A stretch of 60,941 nt of DNA, taken from Glutamicibacter uratoxydans. Its GTDB lineage: Bacteria > Actinomycetota > Actinomycetes > Actinomycetales > Micrococcaceae. The DNA lies in contig NZ_BJNY01000003.1 of the NCBI RefSeq assembly GCF_006539925.1, forward strand, positions 1 to 60,941, given 5' to 3'. The notes beneath the pieces were generated by a model. The model ran no database searches. It had not been told where the DNA came from and worked only from the letters and a program-made list of their open reading frames with translations. Made by a program: the position numbers and the translations under genes. This document shows positions 35,043 through 44,529 of this stretch, piece after piece; the first letter of the stretch is position 1, and each line of letters begins with the position of its first letter.

Positions 35043-36407
35043 TTACTGCACGAAGGAGTCGGCCACGACCAGCGCCTGCTCCAGCCTATCCAGCGCCTCG
35101 ATGAGCACCTGATCGGGAATGTTCAGCGCCGGCACCACATGCAGGCGGTTGAAATTCGCGAAGGGCAGCAGCCCGGCGGCCTTGGCCGCGGCAACTACCT
35201 GGTTCATCTCCGGGGAGCTGCCGCCGTAGGCTGCCAGCGGTTCGCGGGTTTCACGGTTCTTGACCAGTTCGATGGCCCAGAACGCGCCCGATCCGCGCAC
35301 CTCGCCCACCGATGGGTGGTTGGCGGCGAACTGTGCCAGGCGCGGCCCGATGATCTCATCGCCCAGGCGCTTGGCATTTTCAACCAGCTGCTCTTCTTCC
35401 ATGGCCTCGATGGTGGCCACCGCCGCCGCGCAGGCCAGCGGATGGCCCGAGTAGGTCAGCCCGCCGGGGTAGACGCGCTCGCGGAAGGTCTCGAAGATTG
35501 CGCTGCTGATCGCCACGCCGCCCAGCGGGACGTAGCCGGAGTTCACGCCCTTGGCGAAGGTCATCAGGTCAGGGGTGATGTCCCAGTGGTTCACCGCAAA
35601 CCAAACGCCGGAGCGGCCGAAGCCAGCCATGACCTCGTCGGCGATGTAGACGATGCCGTACTTGGCGGTCAGTTCGCGCACGCCCTGCATATATCCTGCC
35701 GGCGGCACGTAGATGCCAGCGGTGCCGGGGATGGACTCCAGGATCAGCGCGGCGATATTGCCCGGGCCCTCCAGGATGATGGTGTCTTCCAGGTGCTTCA
35801 GCGCCCGTTCGGTCTCCTCTGCCTCGGTGGTGGAGCCGAAGTAGGAGCGGTAGGGGTAGGCCGGGAAGAAGTGCACGATCCCATCGGAGCCCGAGTCCGA
35901 GGCGAAGCGCCGCGGGTCTCCGGTGATGTTCACCGCCAGGTGGGTGCCGCCGTGGTAGGAGCGGTAGGCGGAGAGCACCTTGTGCTTTCCGGTGTGCAGC
36001 CGCGCCATGCGCACCGCGTGCTCCACCGCGTCGGCGCCGCCGTTGGTGAAGAAGATCTTGTCCAGGTCCCCGGGGGTGTGCTTGGCGATCAGCCGGGCGG
36101 CCTCGGAGCGCGCGTCGTTCACATGCTGCGGGGCGATGGTGGCGATCTTGCCCGCCTGCTCCTGGATCGCGGCGATCACCTTGGGGTGCTGGTGGCCGAT
36201 GTTCGTGTTCACCAGCTGGCTGGAAAGGTCGATGAGCTTGTTGCCTTCGCCGTCCCAGACATAGGAGCCCTCGGTCTTCAGGATGGTCATCGGGGTGAAG
36301 GGCCCCTGCGCCTGCCAGGAGTGGAAGACGTGTTCGCGGTCCAGCGCGAAGGCGCGCTGGCCCTGCGCGATCAGCTCTTCGCTGACTTCGCTGATTTCTG
36401 TGGTCAT
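35043..36407 (-). CDS. Class III omega-amino acid aminotransferase
   Basis: A 454-residue PLP enzyme of the aspartate-aminotransferase-like class III family. The cofactor Lys is in TFAKGVNSGYVPLGG, the PLP Asp in YIADEVMAGFGRSG, and the RSYHGGTHLA segment is conserved. The gene starts four bases after mmsA ends, so the two form one unit. Beta-alanine, 3-aminoisobutyrate or a related omega-amino acid would give the semialdehyde that MmsA converts to acyl-CoA. The exact substrate is inferred from this pairing. Confidence 0.88.
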   Translation of the reverse strand: MTTEISEVSEELIAQGQRAFALDREHVFHSWQAQGPFTPMTILKTEGSYVWDGEGNKLIDLSSQLVNTNIGHQHPKVIAAIQEQAGKIATIAPQHVNDARSEAARLIAKHTPGDLDKIFFTNGGADAVEHAVRMARLHTGKHKVLSAYRSYHGGTHLAVNITGDPRRFASDSGSDGIVHFFPAYPYRSYFGSTTEAEETERALKHLEDTIILEGPGNIAALILESIPGTAGIYVPPAGYMQGVRELTAKYGIVYIADEVMAGFGRSGVWFAVNHWDITPDLMTFAKGVNSGYVPLGGVAISSAIFETFRERVYPGGLTYSGHPLACAAAVATIEAMEEEQLVENAKRLGDEIIGPRLAQFAANHPSVGEVRGSGAFWAIELVKNRETREPLAAYGGSSPEMNQVVAAAKAAGLLPFANFNRLHVVPALNIPDQVLIEALDRLEQALVVADSFVQ

Positions 36408-36411
36408 GGTC

Positions 36412-37899
36412 CTAGTCGTTCTGTGGGAAGCCGAGGTTGATGCCGCCGTGGCTCGGGTCCAGCCAGCGCTTGGTCACGACCTTGTTGCGGGTGAAGAACT
36501 TGAAGCCCTCCGGGCCGTAGGCGTGCTGGTCGCCGAACAGCGAGGCCTTCCAGCCGCCGAAGGAGTGGTAGCCCACCGGGACCGGGATCGGCACGTTCAC
36601 GCCGACCATGCCCACCTGGATCTCGTGTTCGAAGCGGCGGGCTGCGCCGCCGTCGTTGGTGAAGATCGCGGTGCCGTTGCCATAGGGGGAGGCGTTGATC
36701 AGGTCGATGCCCTCGTTGAAGGAGCTGACGCGCACCACCGAGAGGACCGGGCCGAAGATCTCGTCGGTGTAGATGGACATGTCGGTCTGCACGTTGTCGA
36801 AGATCGTCGGGTGCAGGAAGAAGCCGCTGCCATCGGCATCCGTGGCACCGGTGCGGCCATCCAGTGCCAGGGTGGCGCCGGCCTCGATGCCCGCTTCGAT
36901 GTAGCCTGCCACCTTGTCGCGGTGCTCGCCGGTGATCAGCGGACCCATGTCGCAGCCGCGGGTGCCGTCGCCCACGCGCAGGGTCTTGGCGCGTTCGGCG
37001 ATCTTTGCCACCAGCTCGTCGGCGATAGTATCCAGCGCGACGACCACGGAGATGGCCATGCAGCGCTCGCCGGCCGCGCCGAAGCCTGCGTTGACCGCCA
37101 TGTCAGCGGCCAGATCCAGATCCGCATCCGGCAGTACCAGCATATGGTTCTTTGCGCCGCCGAAGGCCTGCACGCGCTTGCCGTTGGCAGTGCCGGTGGA
37201 GTAGACGTACTGCGCGATCGGGGTGGAGCCCACGAAGGACACCGAGGCCACGCGGCTATCGGTCAGCAGGGTGTCCACCGACTCCTTGTCGCCGTGCACC
37301 ACGTTCAGCACGCCCTCGGGCAGGCCGGCCTCCGCGAAGAGCTGCGCCATCCAGTTGGCGGCCGACGGGTCCTTCTCCGAAGGCTTGAGCACCACGGTGT
37401 TGCCGGCGGCGATGGCCACCGGGAAGAACCACAGCGGCACCATGGCAGGGAAGTTGAAGGGGGAGATGATCGCGGACACGCCCACTGGCTGGCGCATGGA
37501 CTTCACGTCCACGCCGGTGGAGGCGTTCTCCGAGAATTCGCCCTTGAGCAGATAGGGGGCGTTGCAGGCAAGTTCGACGACCTCCAGGCCGCGGGCCACC
37601 TCGCCCAGCGCGTCGTCCAGCACCTTGCCGTGCTCGGCGGTGATGATCGCGGCCAGTTCGCCCTTGCGTTCGGTGAGCAGCTCGCGGAACTTGAACATGA
37701 TCGCGGTGCGGCGGGCCAGCGAGGTGTCGCGCCAGCCCGGGAAGGCTGCGTGCGCGGCGGCGATGGCGGCCTCGGTGGTGGCTTTGGAGGCCAGCGCCAC
37801 CTGGCGGGCGACCTCTCCGGTGGCAGGGTTGTAGATGTTGCCGGTGCGGTCATCGCCTGAGTATTCGGCGTTGTTGATCCAGTGCTGCAAAGTTGTCAT
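36412..37899 (-). CDS. mmsA: CoA-acylating methylmalonate-semialdehyde dehydrogenase
   Basis: A 495-residue aldehyde dehydrogenase of the MmsA/IolA family. Family segments are SPFNFPAMVPLWFFPVAIA, KPSEKDPS, FVGSTPIAQYVY, FGGAKNHMLVLPDAD and catalytic Cys in AGERCMAISV. It converts (methyl)malonate semialdehyde to propionyl- or acetyl-CoA. ATG 37899 is chosen by alignment (MTTLQHWI...). It is first gene of a two-gene unit with an aminotransferase, divergent from a PucR regulator with 90 bases between them. Confidence 0.93.
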   Translation of the reverse strand: MTTLQHWINNAEYSGDDRTGNIYNPATGEVARQVALASKATTEAAIAAAHAAFPGWRDTSLARRTAIMFKFRELLTERKGELAAIITAEHGKVLDDALGEVARGLEVVELACNAPYLLKGEFSENASTGVDVKSMRQPVGVSAIISPFNFPAMVPLWFFPVAIAAGNTVVLKPSEKDPSAANWMAQLFAEAGLPEGVLNVVHGDKESVDTLLTDSRVASVSFVGSTPIAQYVYSTGTANGKRVQAFGGAKNHMLVLPDADLDLAADMAVNAGFGAAGERCMAISVVVALDTIADELVAKIAERAKTLRVGDGTRGCDMGPLITGEHRDKVAGYIEAGIEAGATLALDGRTGATDADGSGFFLHPTIFDNVQTDMSIYTDEIFGPVLSVVRVSSFNEGIDLINASPYGNGTAIFTNDGGAARRFEHEIQVGMVGVNVPIPVPVGYHSFGGWKASLFGDQHAYGPEGFKFFTRNKVVTKRWLDPSHGGINLGFPQND

Positions 37900-37989
37900 G
37901 GCTCCATGGTGGCCCAAAAATATGAGCTGAAACACGGGCACTGTGTCATGATTTATGCGTCATACTTTTCAACCTGTAAAGGAACGCCC

Positions 37990-39510
37990 ATGCTCAGCGT
38001 CGCCGAGGTCCTTGAACTGCCGGTGGTCCAGTCCGCCGATCCGCTGCTGCTGAGCAGCGCCAGCCTGGACCGGGAGCTGCGCTGGGTGCACGTGACCGAG
38101 TCGGAGGCCAACGTGGAGATGCTGCTGGGCGGGGAGCTGGTGCTGACCACGCTGCGCAATGTGTCCAGCGTGCCTTCTTTCGTCGCCGCACTGCGCGATG
38201 CCGGGGCCGCGGCGGTGATGATCGAGCACTTCGGACAGTTGGAACTGCCGGAGCTGGACTTCCCGGTGATCCACCTGCGCCGCCCGGTGCGCTTCGTGTC
38301 CATCACCGAGGTCATCCACCAGCTGCTCGCCGCCCAGCAGCTGCAGGCCCTGGAATTCTCCCGCTCCGTGCACGAGCTGTACACCGAGCTCTCGCTCACC
38401 GAGGCCGACGAGCAGCAGATCGTCGCCCGCACCGCCGCGCTGCTGGGCGCCCCGGTGGTGCTGGAGGACGTGCGCCACCTGGTGCTCGCCCACGCGGATG
38501 CCAGCCTGGAGAACTGGGTGGGCCGGTCGCGCTTCGTCGGCTACCTGGAGCACACCGGCCGGGCCGCCGGCGCCGAATCCTGGCTGCAGACCCCGGTGGG
38601 CGCCGCCTCCCGCCGCTGGGGCCGGCTGATCATCCCCGCGCAGCTTGACGACGATGCGAACGCCGCGCTGGTGCTCGAACGCGCCGGGCAGGCGCTGACC
38701 ATCGCCCGGCTCTCGGGCCGCGACCAGCGCGAACTGCTCTACCAGGCGCGCACCTCGCTGCTACACGAGCTGCAGGCCGCGCACAACTACCCGGACAAGG
38801 ACATTGCGATCCGCGCCCAGTCCCTGGGGCTGGAGGAAGCTGCCTACTACGTCCCGGCGGTAATCTCGCTGCCCGGCGGGCGCACCCCGACAGACACCCA
38901 GCTGGCCGAGCGCGCCGCCCTGGAAATCATCGACCAGGTGGCCGACGCCCTGCACCTGGGAGTGCTGGCAGGCTCGCTGAAGCCCGGCTACCTGGCGGTG
39001 ATCCTGCCGCTGCGCGCCCGGGAACTGGCCGACTCGCTGCTCCAGGGCTTCACCCGCCGGCTGGCAGAAATGCTGGCCGAACCGGTGGCGGTGGGCGTGG
39101 GGCCGGCCGGCAGCCTGGGCACCGCGCTGGCAGGCCTGGACACCGCCGTGCAGGTGGCGGCGATCGTCCCGCACCTGCCCACCCGCGCCCAGCCCTACTA
39201 CCGCTTCGCCGACCTGCGGCTGCGCGGGGTGCTCGCCTCGCTGGGGGCCAATACCGCGCTGCGCGCCTTCGCCCAGGCCGAGCTGTCAGGGCTGCTTGAC
39301 CCGCCGGATCCTGCCGGGCTTGAACTGCTTGAGCTGTTCCTGGAGCACGGCGGCAACAAGTCGGCGATGGCCAAGGCCGGCTACCTCTCGCGGCCCACGC
39401 TCTACGCGCGCCTTGCCAAGCTCCAGGAAAAGCTCGGGGTGGCGCTGGATTCGGCCGAATCCCGCACCAGCTTGCAGGTGGCGCTGCTCTTCTACCGGAT
39501 GCACCACTAG
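37990..39510 (+). CDS. PucR-family transcriptional regulator
   Basis: A 506-residue regulator. The N-terminal purine-catabolism PucR domain (~5-125) begins LSVAEVLELPVVQ, and the C-terminal HTH_30 (~445-500) contains NKSAMAKAGYLSRPTLYARLAKLQEKLG. PucR proteins sense nitrogen compounds including purines, GABA and beta-alanine. It is divergent from mmsA and the aminotransferase gene, so local activation of omega-amino acid use is likely. ATG 37990 has AAAGGAACG upstream; an earlier frame start at 37882 lies in the mmsA promoter. Confidence 0.88.
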   Translation: MLSVAEVLELPVVQSADPLLLSSASLDRELRWVHVTESEANVEMLLGGELVLTTLRNVSSVPSFVAALRDAGAAAVMIEHFGQLELPELDFPVIHLRRPVRFVSITEVIHQLLAAQQLQALEFSRSVHELYTELSLTEADEQQIVARTAALLGAPVVLEDVRHLVLAHADASLENWVGRSRFVGYLEHTGRAAGAESWLQTPVGAASRRWGRLIIPAQLDDDANAALVLERAGQALTIARLSGRDQRELLYQARTSLLHELQAAHNYPDKDIAIRAQSLGLEEAAYYVPAVISLPGGRTPTDTQLAERAALEIIDQVADALHLGVLAGSLKPGYLAVILPLRARELADSLLQGFTRRLAEMLAEPVAVGVGPAGSLGTALAGLDTAVQVAAIVPHLPTRAQPYYRFADLRLRGVLASLGANTALRAFAQAELSGLLDPPDPAGLELLELFLEHGGNKSAMAKAGYLSRPTLYARLAKLQEKLGVALDSAESRTSLQVALLFYRMHH

Positions 39511-39572
39511 CGCTGTCCACAGTCCGCGCTGTTTTTCGGGTTGTCCGCCGCGCGCCTGCGCAGGATGGAGGC

Positions 39573-41189
39573 ATGGACAGCAGCGAAGCACTGGTACAGC
39601 TTGGCCGCGCCGCAGAACTTTTCACCGGCGCCGTCGCGGCGCTCGACGGGCAGATTCCCGCCGGGCACGCCGCCTATGCCGCGCGCCTGATCGAGGACCT
39701 GGGAAAGCACCTGGTCCGCGCCCAGATCTCCGCCGCCCATGCGGTGCGCTCCTCCGGCGCCCACAAGCTGGACCAGGAATCGCTGCAGCTGATCAACGAC
39801 GCCGGCCTGCGCCCCACCCTTGCCGACGCCAAGGCCGCCGCCGGGCACACCACCACCGCCCGCACCCACTACCGCAACGCCGCGGACCTGCTCTCCGGCT
39901 GGCTGGCGCTGCCGATCTCCACGGTGCGCGAGCGCATCACCCACGCCGACTGCCTGATCGGACAGGTCACCGACGCCGGCGAACCAGCCAAACCGGCCCT
40001 GGGCCTGCTGGCCCGGCAGTTTGCCAACCCGCAGCTCGACCCGCGGCTGATCCTCGCCGCCGCCCGCAAAATCCATGCGGCCCGCAAGGACCTGGGCGCC
40101 GGGGCCGCCGGGCGCAGGGCCAGCCGTCAGCTGCAGCGCCAAGCCCTCGACTTCATCGCCCAGCAGCCAGCCACCGCCCGCAAACACATCAACACGCTGG
40201 TCGCCGCGGCCGTGGGGGAGAAGCACAGCAAGAAGGGCCTGCAGGACCGGGCCGGGATCTACCGGCTGGGCATGCGCCAGGGCCTAGAGCACCTGCTGAT
40301 CAAGTGCCTGCCCACCCAGGCCGAGGCCATGTTCGCGGTGTTCCGCGCGATCGACAACCCCAAGACCATCGCCGGCAACCGCGAGAAGCTGGCGCAGATG
40401 CTCGCCGGCATGGGCTTTGCCGCCACAACCGCCTGGGACGACGCCGGCACCATGCCCGACTGGGCCAGGGCCGGCGGTTCGCAGTCAGGGCCCGCGCCGG
40501 CCGACGCCTCGCCGGAACCCGGCGCCTCAGCATCGGATGACCCTCAGCGGCCGTTCGAAGAACTGCGCCCGGAGCTGCGCCACCTGCTGGGCTTGCTCGC
40601 CGCCCTGCAGCCGACCGGTGCCGGCCCGCCCGGGCTCGCCGCGCAGGTCGGCGTCATCCTCGACTACGACAAGATGCTCAGCTGCGGCAGGGACTTCGCG
40701 GTCACCGCCTCCGGGATTCCAATCCCGGCCGGCGAGGCGCGGGCGCTGCTGTGCAACGCCGGCATCTACCCGCTGGTGCTCGGCGGGGCCAGCAAGATCC
40801 TGGACTTAGGCCGCACCCAGCGGCTGTATTCGTCGGCCCAGGCGCGCGCCATCCGCACCGCCTACCGCGGCTGCGGCTACCCGGGGTGCAGCATGCCCGC
40901 GCAGCGCTGCGAGCTGGACCACCTGGACAAGTGGGAGCTCGGCGGGCGCACCGACATCGGCAGCGCGGAGCTATTCTGCACCGTGCACCACATCGGGCGC
41001 CACTGCGGGCTGTTCCACTCGGTCAAGGTGCCAGGCTCCCGCCCCATGGTGCTGCTGCCCCAGGAGCTGGATCCGGCGCAGCGCCTGCAGTTCCAACACC
41101 TACTTCTTCGCACCCGACGAGGCGCGCAGGCTGCAGCGGCAGGCGGCCGAGGCCACCGCGCGCTGGAAGGCCGGCACGCTGGAGGTTGA
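39573..41189 (+). CDS. DUF222/HNH endonuclease-domain protein with apparent 3' frameshift
   Basis: As read, 538 residues: DUF222 region over the N-terminal ~300 residues, then an HNH nuclease near 430-490 (CGYPGCSMPAQRCELDHLDKW and CTVHHIGRHCG). After QRLQF the frame changes character (QHLLLRTRRG...). Skipping one C at 41093-41094 restores NTYFFAPDEARRLQRQA..., a family-like end with high GC at third positions, stopping at 41205. So this copy has a one-base insertion in its last ~5%, real or a sequencing error. The nuclease motifs lie before it. GGATGGAGGC precedes ATG 39573. Confidence 0.82.
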   Translation: MDSSEALVQLGRAAELFTGAVAALDGQIPAGHAAYAARLIEDLGKHLVRAQISAAHAVRSSGAHKLDQESLQLINDAGLRPTLADAKAAAGHTTTARTHYRNAADLLSGWLALPISTVRERITHADCLIGQVTDAGEPAKPALGLLARQFANPQLDPRLILAAARKIHAARKDLGAGAAGRRASRQLQRQALDFIAQQPATARKHINTLVAAAVGEKHSKKGLQDRAGIYRLGMRQGLEHLLIKCLPTQAEAMFAVFRAIDNPKTIAGNREKLAQMLAGMGFAATTAWDDAGTMPDWARAGGSQSGPAPADASPEPGASASDDPQRPFEELRPELRHLLGLLAALQPTGAGPPGLAAQVGVILDYDKMLSCGRDFAVTASGIPIPAGEARALLCNAGIYPLVLGGASKILDLGRTQRLYSSAQARAIRTAYRGCGYPGCSMPAQRCELDHLDKWELGGRTDIGSAELFCTVHHIGRHCGLFHSVKVPGSRPMVLLPQELDPAQRLQFQHLLLRTRRGAQAAAAGGRGHRALEGRHAGG

Positions 41190-41216
41190 ATTCGCCCAGG
41201 GCTGAGCGGGGCAGAA

Positions 41217-41843
41217 CTAGGCGCCGCTGCGATGAGCCTGCGCAACGGCGGCCCAGCTCGTGGCGGTGAGCTGGGCCAGCTGCTCCTCGTCAACCGCGCT
41301 GCCCATGGCCCGCCTGCGAAAGGCCACGAAGAGCGGCGCCATGAAAACCAGGGCCATGCTCTGGGCAGCGGCTTCTTCGGCGCAGATGCCCGACTCCAGC
41401 AGCGCGGCCGCCAGGGGAGCTGAACCGGGCAGCGCCTCTGGCATCAGCTTATTTGCAAGCAGCGGGTCGTGGTCCGTGGCTTCGAAGACCGGGCGCATCA
41501 GCACCGCAGCGGTGTTCCACAGGGCCAGCGTCTGCCGGATCCATCGGCACAGCTGGTCGGTCTGGGGGTCTGCCAGCAACCGGCCCAGCTCGCGAAAGCC
41601 GGAGGCAAAATTGGCTTCGGCGCGGCCGATCAGCTCGCCAAGCAGTTCGCTCTTGCCGCCAAAGTGCAGGTAGAAGGTGGCGCGGCTGGTTCCCGCCGCG
41701 GCGGCCACGTCGTCAATGCGGGTTTTGGCGTAGCCGTTCGCGGCAAAAACCTGCGCGGCGGCGTCGATCAGCAGCTGCCTGGTGGCGGCTTTCTGGCGCT
41801 GGCGCAGGGTAGGCTGCGGCGCGAATTTCGAGTAGTCGACCAT
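41217..41843 (-). CDS. TetR-family regulator
   Basis: A 208-residue regulator with an N-terminal HTH (~20-66; TRIDDVAAAAGTSRATFYLHFGGK) and a helical ligand domain. It is divergent from the hydrolase/Baeyer-Villiger monooxygenase operon, 134 bases away. A spaced dyad ATCCAC/GTGGAT (41873-41878, 41898-41903) in that gap is a possible operator. It probably represses the operon until a ketone or derived ester appears. Confidence 0.88.
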   Translation of the reverse strand: MVDYSKFAPQPTLRQRQKAATRQLLIDAAAQVFAANGYAKTRIDDVAAAAGTSRATFYLHFGGKSELLGELIGRAEANFASGFRELGRLLADPQTDQLCRWIRQTLALWNTAAVLMRPVFEATDHDPLLANKLMPEALPGSAPLAAALLESGICAEEAAAQSMALVFMAPLFVAFRRRAMGSAVDEEQLAQLTATSWAAVAQAHRSGA

Positions 41844-41977
41844 GGGCCAATGGTAGACAAAAATGCAGATTCATCCACTCACTGGCCTGCGCGTCGGGTG
41901 GATTGACCGGGAATATGGCCGATGATTTCCTTGAGGCATCACATCCTGTGGTTCAGATCACATTCCGAAAGGTTGTC

Positions 41978-42928
41978 ATGTCCTACGCCTACGACCCGCA
42001 AATCCAGCCAGTGGTGGACTATCTGCCAGTCATCGCCCTGAGCGACATCGACGGCACCCGCAGCATGCTTGCCGCCGCGTCGGAGCAGTTTCCGCCCTAT
42101 GCCCCGGGCGAAGGAATCGTGCAGGAAACGATCAGCGCCGAATACCAGGGGACGCAAGTCCAACTGCTGGTCATCCGGCCCGAAGCGCGCTCGCAGGATG
42201 CAGCGCCGGCGGTGCTGTGGTTCCACGGCGGCGGCTTTGTGCTGGGCGATGCCAGCGAGTCCCTGCCGTTCCTGGAACAGGTAGTCCTGGCCACCGGAGC
42301 GGTGGGCATCTCGGTGCAGTACCAGCTCTCCCCGGAAGCCAACTACCCGGTGGCGGTCAACCAGGGCGCCGCGGCGGCCCGCTGGGTGGCGGAGCACCAC
42401 GATCAGCTGGGCATCGATCCGCAGCGCATCGCCCTGGGCGGGCAGAGCGCGGGCGGCGCCTATGCGGCGGGACTGGCGCTGAAGCTGCGCGATGAGCAGG
42501 GCCCGGCCATCTGCCAGCTGGTGCTCGACGTCCCGGTGACCGACGACGCGGTGGCCACCGAATCCGTGCTCGCCTACACCGACACGCCGATGTGGGATAC
42601 CGACAACGCCCGGCGCAGCTGGCACGCCTATCTCGCAGGCGCTCAGGCCGACCAGTACGCGGCCCCCGCCCGGGCGGCGGACCTGTCCGGAATGCCGCCG
42701 ACGTTCATCGCGGTGAACCAGTTCGACCCGCTGCGCGACGAGGGGCTGGAGTTCGCCCGCCGCCTGGCCCAGGCCAACGTGCCCACCGAGGCGCACCTCT
42801 ACGCTGGCACTTTCCATGCCTCCGCGGCGCTGGCCCCGCAGGCTGAAGTATCCATCCGCCAGCTGCAGGACCTGACAGCGGCCTTCGCCCGGGCCTTCGC
42901 AGCCAACATCTTGGAGGAAGCAAAATGA
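41978..42928 (+). CDS. Alpha/beta hydrolase (hormone-sensitive-lipase family esterase)
   Basis: A 316-residue esterase. The oxyanion motif HGGG is at 83-86, the nucleophile Ser157 in GGQSAGG, the acid Asp in NQFDPLRDEG and the His in GTFHAS. ATG 41978 has GAAAGGTTGTC upstream; a frame opening at 41903 is less likely. Its stop overlaps the start of the Baeyer-Villiger monooxygenase (ATGA). It is expected to open the lactone or ester that enzyme makes. Confidence 0.9.
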   Translation: MSYAYDPQIQPVVDYLPVIALSDIDGTRSMLAAASEQFPPYAPGEGIVQETISAEYQGTQVQLLVIRPEARSQDAAPAVLWFHGGGFVLGDASESLPFLEQVVLATGAVGISVQYQLSPEANYPVAVNQGAAAARWVAEHHDQLGIDPQRIALGGQSAGGAYAAGLALKLRDEQGPAICQLVLDVPVTDDAVATESVLAYTDTPMWDTDNARRSWHAYLAGAQADQYAAPARAADLSGMPPTFIAVNQFDPLRDEGLEFARRLAQANVPTEAHLYAGTFHASAALAPQAEVSIRQLQDLTAAFARAFAANILEEAK

Positions 42929-44517
42929 TCGACGCCATCGTGATCGGCGGCGGTTTCGCCGGAATCTACGCGGTGCACAGCCTCAAGGCCCGCGGCCTGA
43001 GTGCCCAGGGGTTTGAGACCGGCGACGACGTCGGTGGCACCTGGTACTGGAACCGCTACCCGGGCGCCCGCTGCGACGTGGAGTCCCTCGACTACCAGTA
43101 CGGCTTCGACGCACAGGTCAACGAGGGCTGGGAATGGTCCGAACGCTACGCCACGCAGCCCGAAATCCTGCGCTACGCCCGGTGGGCCGCGGACAAGCTC
43201 GATGTGCGCGGCAGCTTCAAGTTCAACACCACGGTGGTCAGCGCGGAATTCGTCGAGGACCACTGGCGCTTGGCCACCGATGCGGGCGAAGTCTTCACCG
43301 CCGGCTATGTGATCGCGGCCTCCGGCTCGATCTCCGCCGCCTCGGTGCCGCCCTTCGAAGGTGCCGAAAAGTTCCAGGGGCTCAGCCTGCACCCGGGCCG
43401 TTGGCCCGCCGGCGGGGTGGACCTGAGCGGCAAGCGAGTCGCGGTCATCGGCGTCGGCTCTTCCGGTGTGCAGTTGATTCCCGAGGTAGCGGCGCAGTGC
43501 GCTCAGCTGACCGTCTACCAGCGCACCCCCGCCTACACGCTGCCGGCGCGCAACCGCCCGCTCTATGAGGACGAGCTGATCCGGGCGCGGGCCACCGCCG
43601 CGCAGCTGGTCGAGGCGCGCAAGGAATCGCAGGCGGGCATGAGCTCGGGCTACACCACACAGAAGCTCATGGAAACCGCGGAGCCCGAGCGCACCCGGCG
43701 GCTGGATGATGCGTGGAAGCTTGGCGGCAACCTGTTCCTGACCACCTTCATCGACGCCACCTACGATGAACAGGCCAACGAGGAGCTGGCCGGCTACGTG
43801 CGCCAGCGCATCGCGCAGACGGTGGCCGACCCGCAGCTGGCTGAAAAGCTGACCCCGCGCGACTATCCGATCGGCGCCAAGCGCATCGTCACCGACACCA
43901 ACTTCCTATCCACCTTCAATAGGGAGCACGTGGATCTGGTGGACGTGCGCCAGGACCCGATCGAGCAGATCACCGAGCACGGCATCCGCACCCGGGACGG
44001 GGAGCGGGAGTACGACGTGATCATCTACGCCACCGGCTACGACAACCTCACCGGCGCGCTGACCCGCGTGGACTACCGCGGGGTAGACGGGCGCAGCCTG
44101 CGCGAGCACTGGGCCGACGGCGCGCGCACCTACCTGGGGCTGATGGCGGCCGGATTCCCGAACCTGTTCATGATCACCGGCCCGCAGTCGCCCTCGGTGC
44201 TGGTGAACATGATCGCGGCCATCGAACAGCACGTGGACTGGGCGGTGCAAGCGATCGCCGATCTCGGAGCAGGGGCGAGCATCGAACCGCGCGGCGAGCT
44301 GGAGGACGAATGGGCCGCGGAAGTGGAAACCGCGCTGTCCTACACCCTCTACGCCAAGGCCAAATCCTGGTACCGCGGGCAGAACATCGAGGGCAAGCCC
44401 ACCCGCACCCTGGTCTACGCCGGGGGACTGGCCAACTACCGGCAGCGCTGCGCGGAGGAAGCCGCCCAGGGCTACCCGGGATTCATCGTCCGCGTACCGC
44501 AGCACGCAGCAGAGTAA
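42925..44517 (+). CDS. Baeyer-Villiger monooxygenase (FAD/NADPH)
   Basis: A 530-residue flavin monooxygenase converting ketones to esters or lactones. An N-terminal FAD Rossmann motif (VIGGGFAGI), an NADPH Rossmann motif (IGVGSSGVQ) and the class fingerprint FxGxxxHxxxWP at residues 150-161 (FQGLSLHPGRWP) are all present. It resembles cyclohexanone/cyclopentanone monooxygenases in length and motifs. It is in a coupled operon with an esterase and a short-chain dehydrogenase, giving alcohol to ketone to lactone to hydroxy acid. Confidence 0.95.
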   Translation: MIDAIVIGGGFAGIYAVHSLKARGLSAQGFETGDDVGGTWYWNRYPGARCDVESLDYQYGFDAQVNEGWEWSERYATQPEILRYARWAADKLDVRGSFKFNTTVVSAEFVEDHWRLATDAGEVFTAGYVIAASGSISAASVPPFEGAEKFQGLSLHPGRWPAGGVDLSGKRVAVIGVGSSGVQLIPEVAAQCAQLTVYQRTPAYTLPARNRPLYEDELIRARATAAQLVEARKESQAGMSSGYTTQKLMETAEPERTRRLDDAWKLGGNLFLTTFIDATYDEQANEELAGYVRQRIAQTVADPQLAEKLTPRDYPIGAKRIVTDTNFLSTFNREHVDLVDVRQDPIEQITEHGIRTRDGEREYDVIIYATGYDNLTGALTRVDYRGVDGRSLREHWADGARTYLGLMAAGFPNLFMITGPQSPSVLVNMIAAIEQHVDWAVQAIADLGAGASIEPRGELEDEWAAEVETALSYTLYAKAKSWYRGQNIEGKPTRTLVYAGGLANYRQRCAEEAAQGYPGFIVRVPQHAAE

Positions 44518-44529
44518 AGGAGAAGACCC

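Noticed and set aside
35037-37860. Long plus-strand open frames opposite the aminotransferase and mmsA
   Set aside because: They are shadows of two well-conserved minus-strand enzymes.
41873-41903. ATCCAC/GTGGAT dyad with 19-base spacer before the hydrolase gene
   Set aside because: Arms of six bases with a long spacer are weak evidence; mentioned only in the TetR entry.
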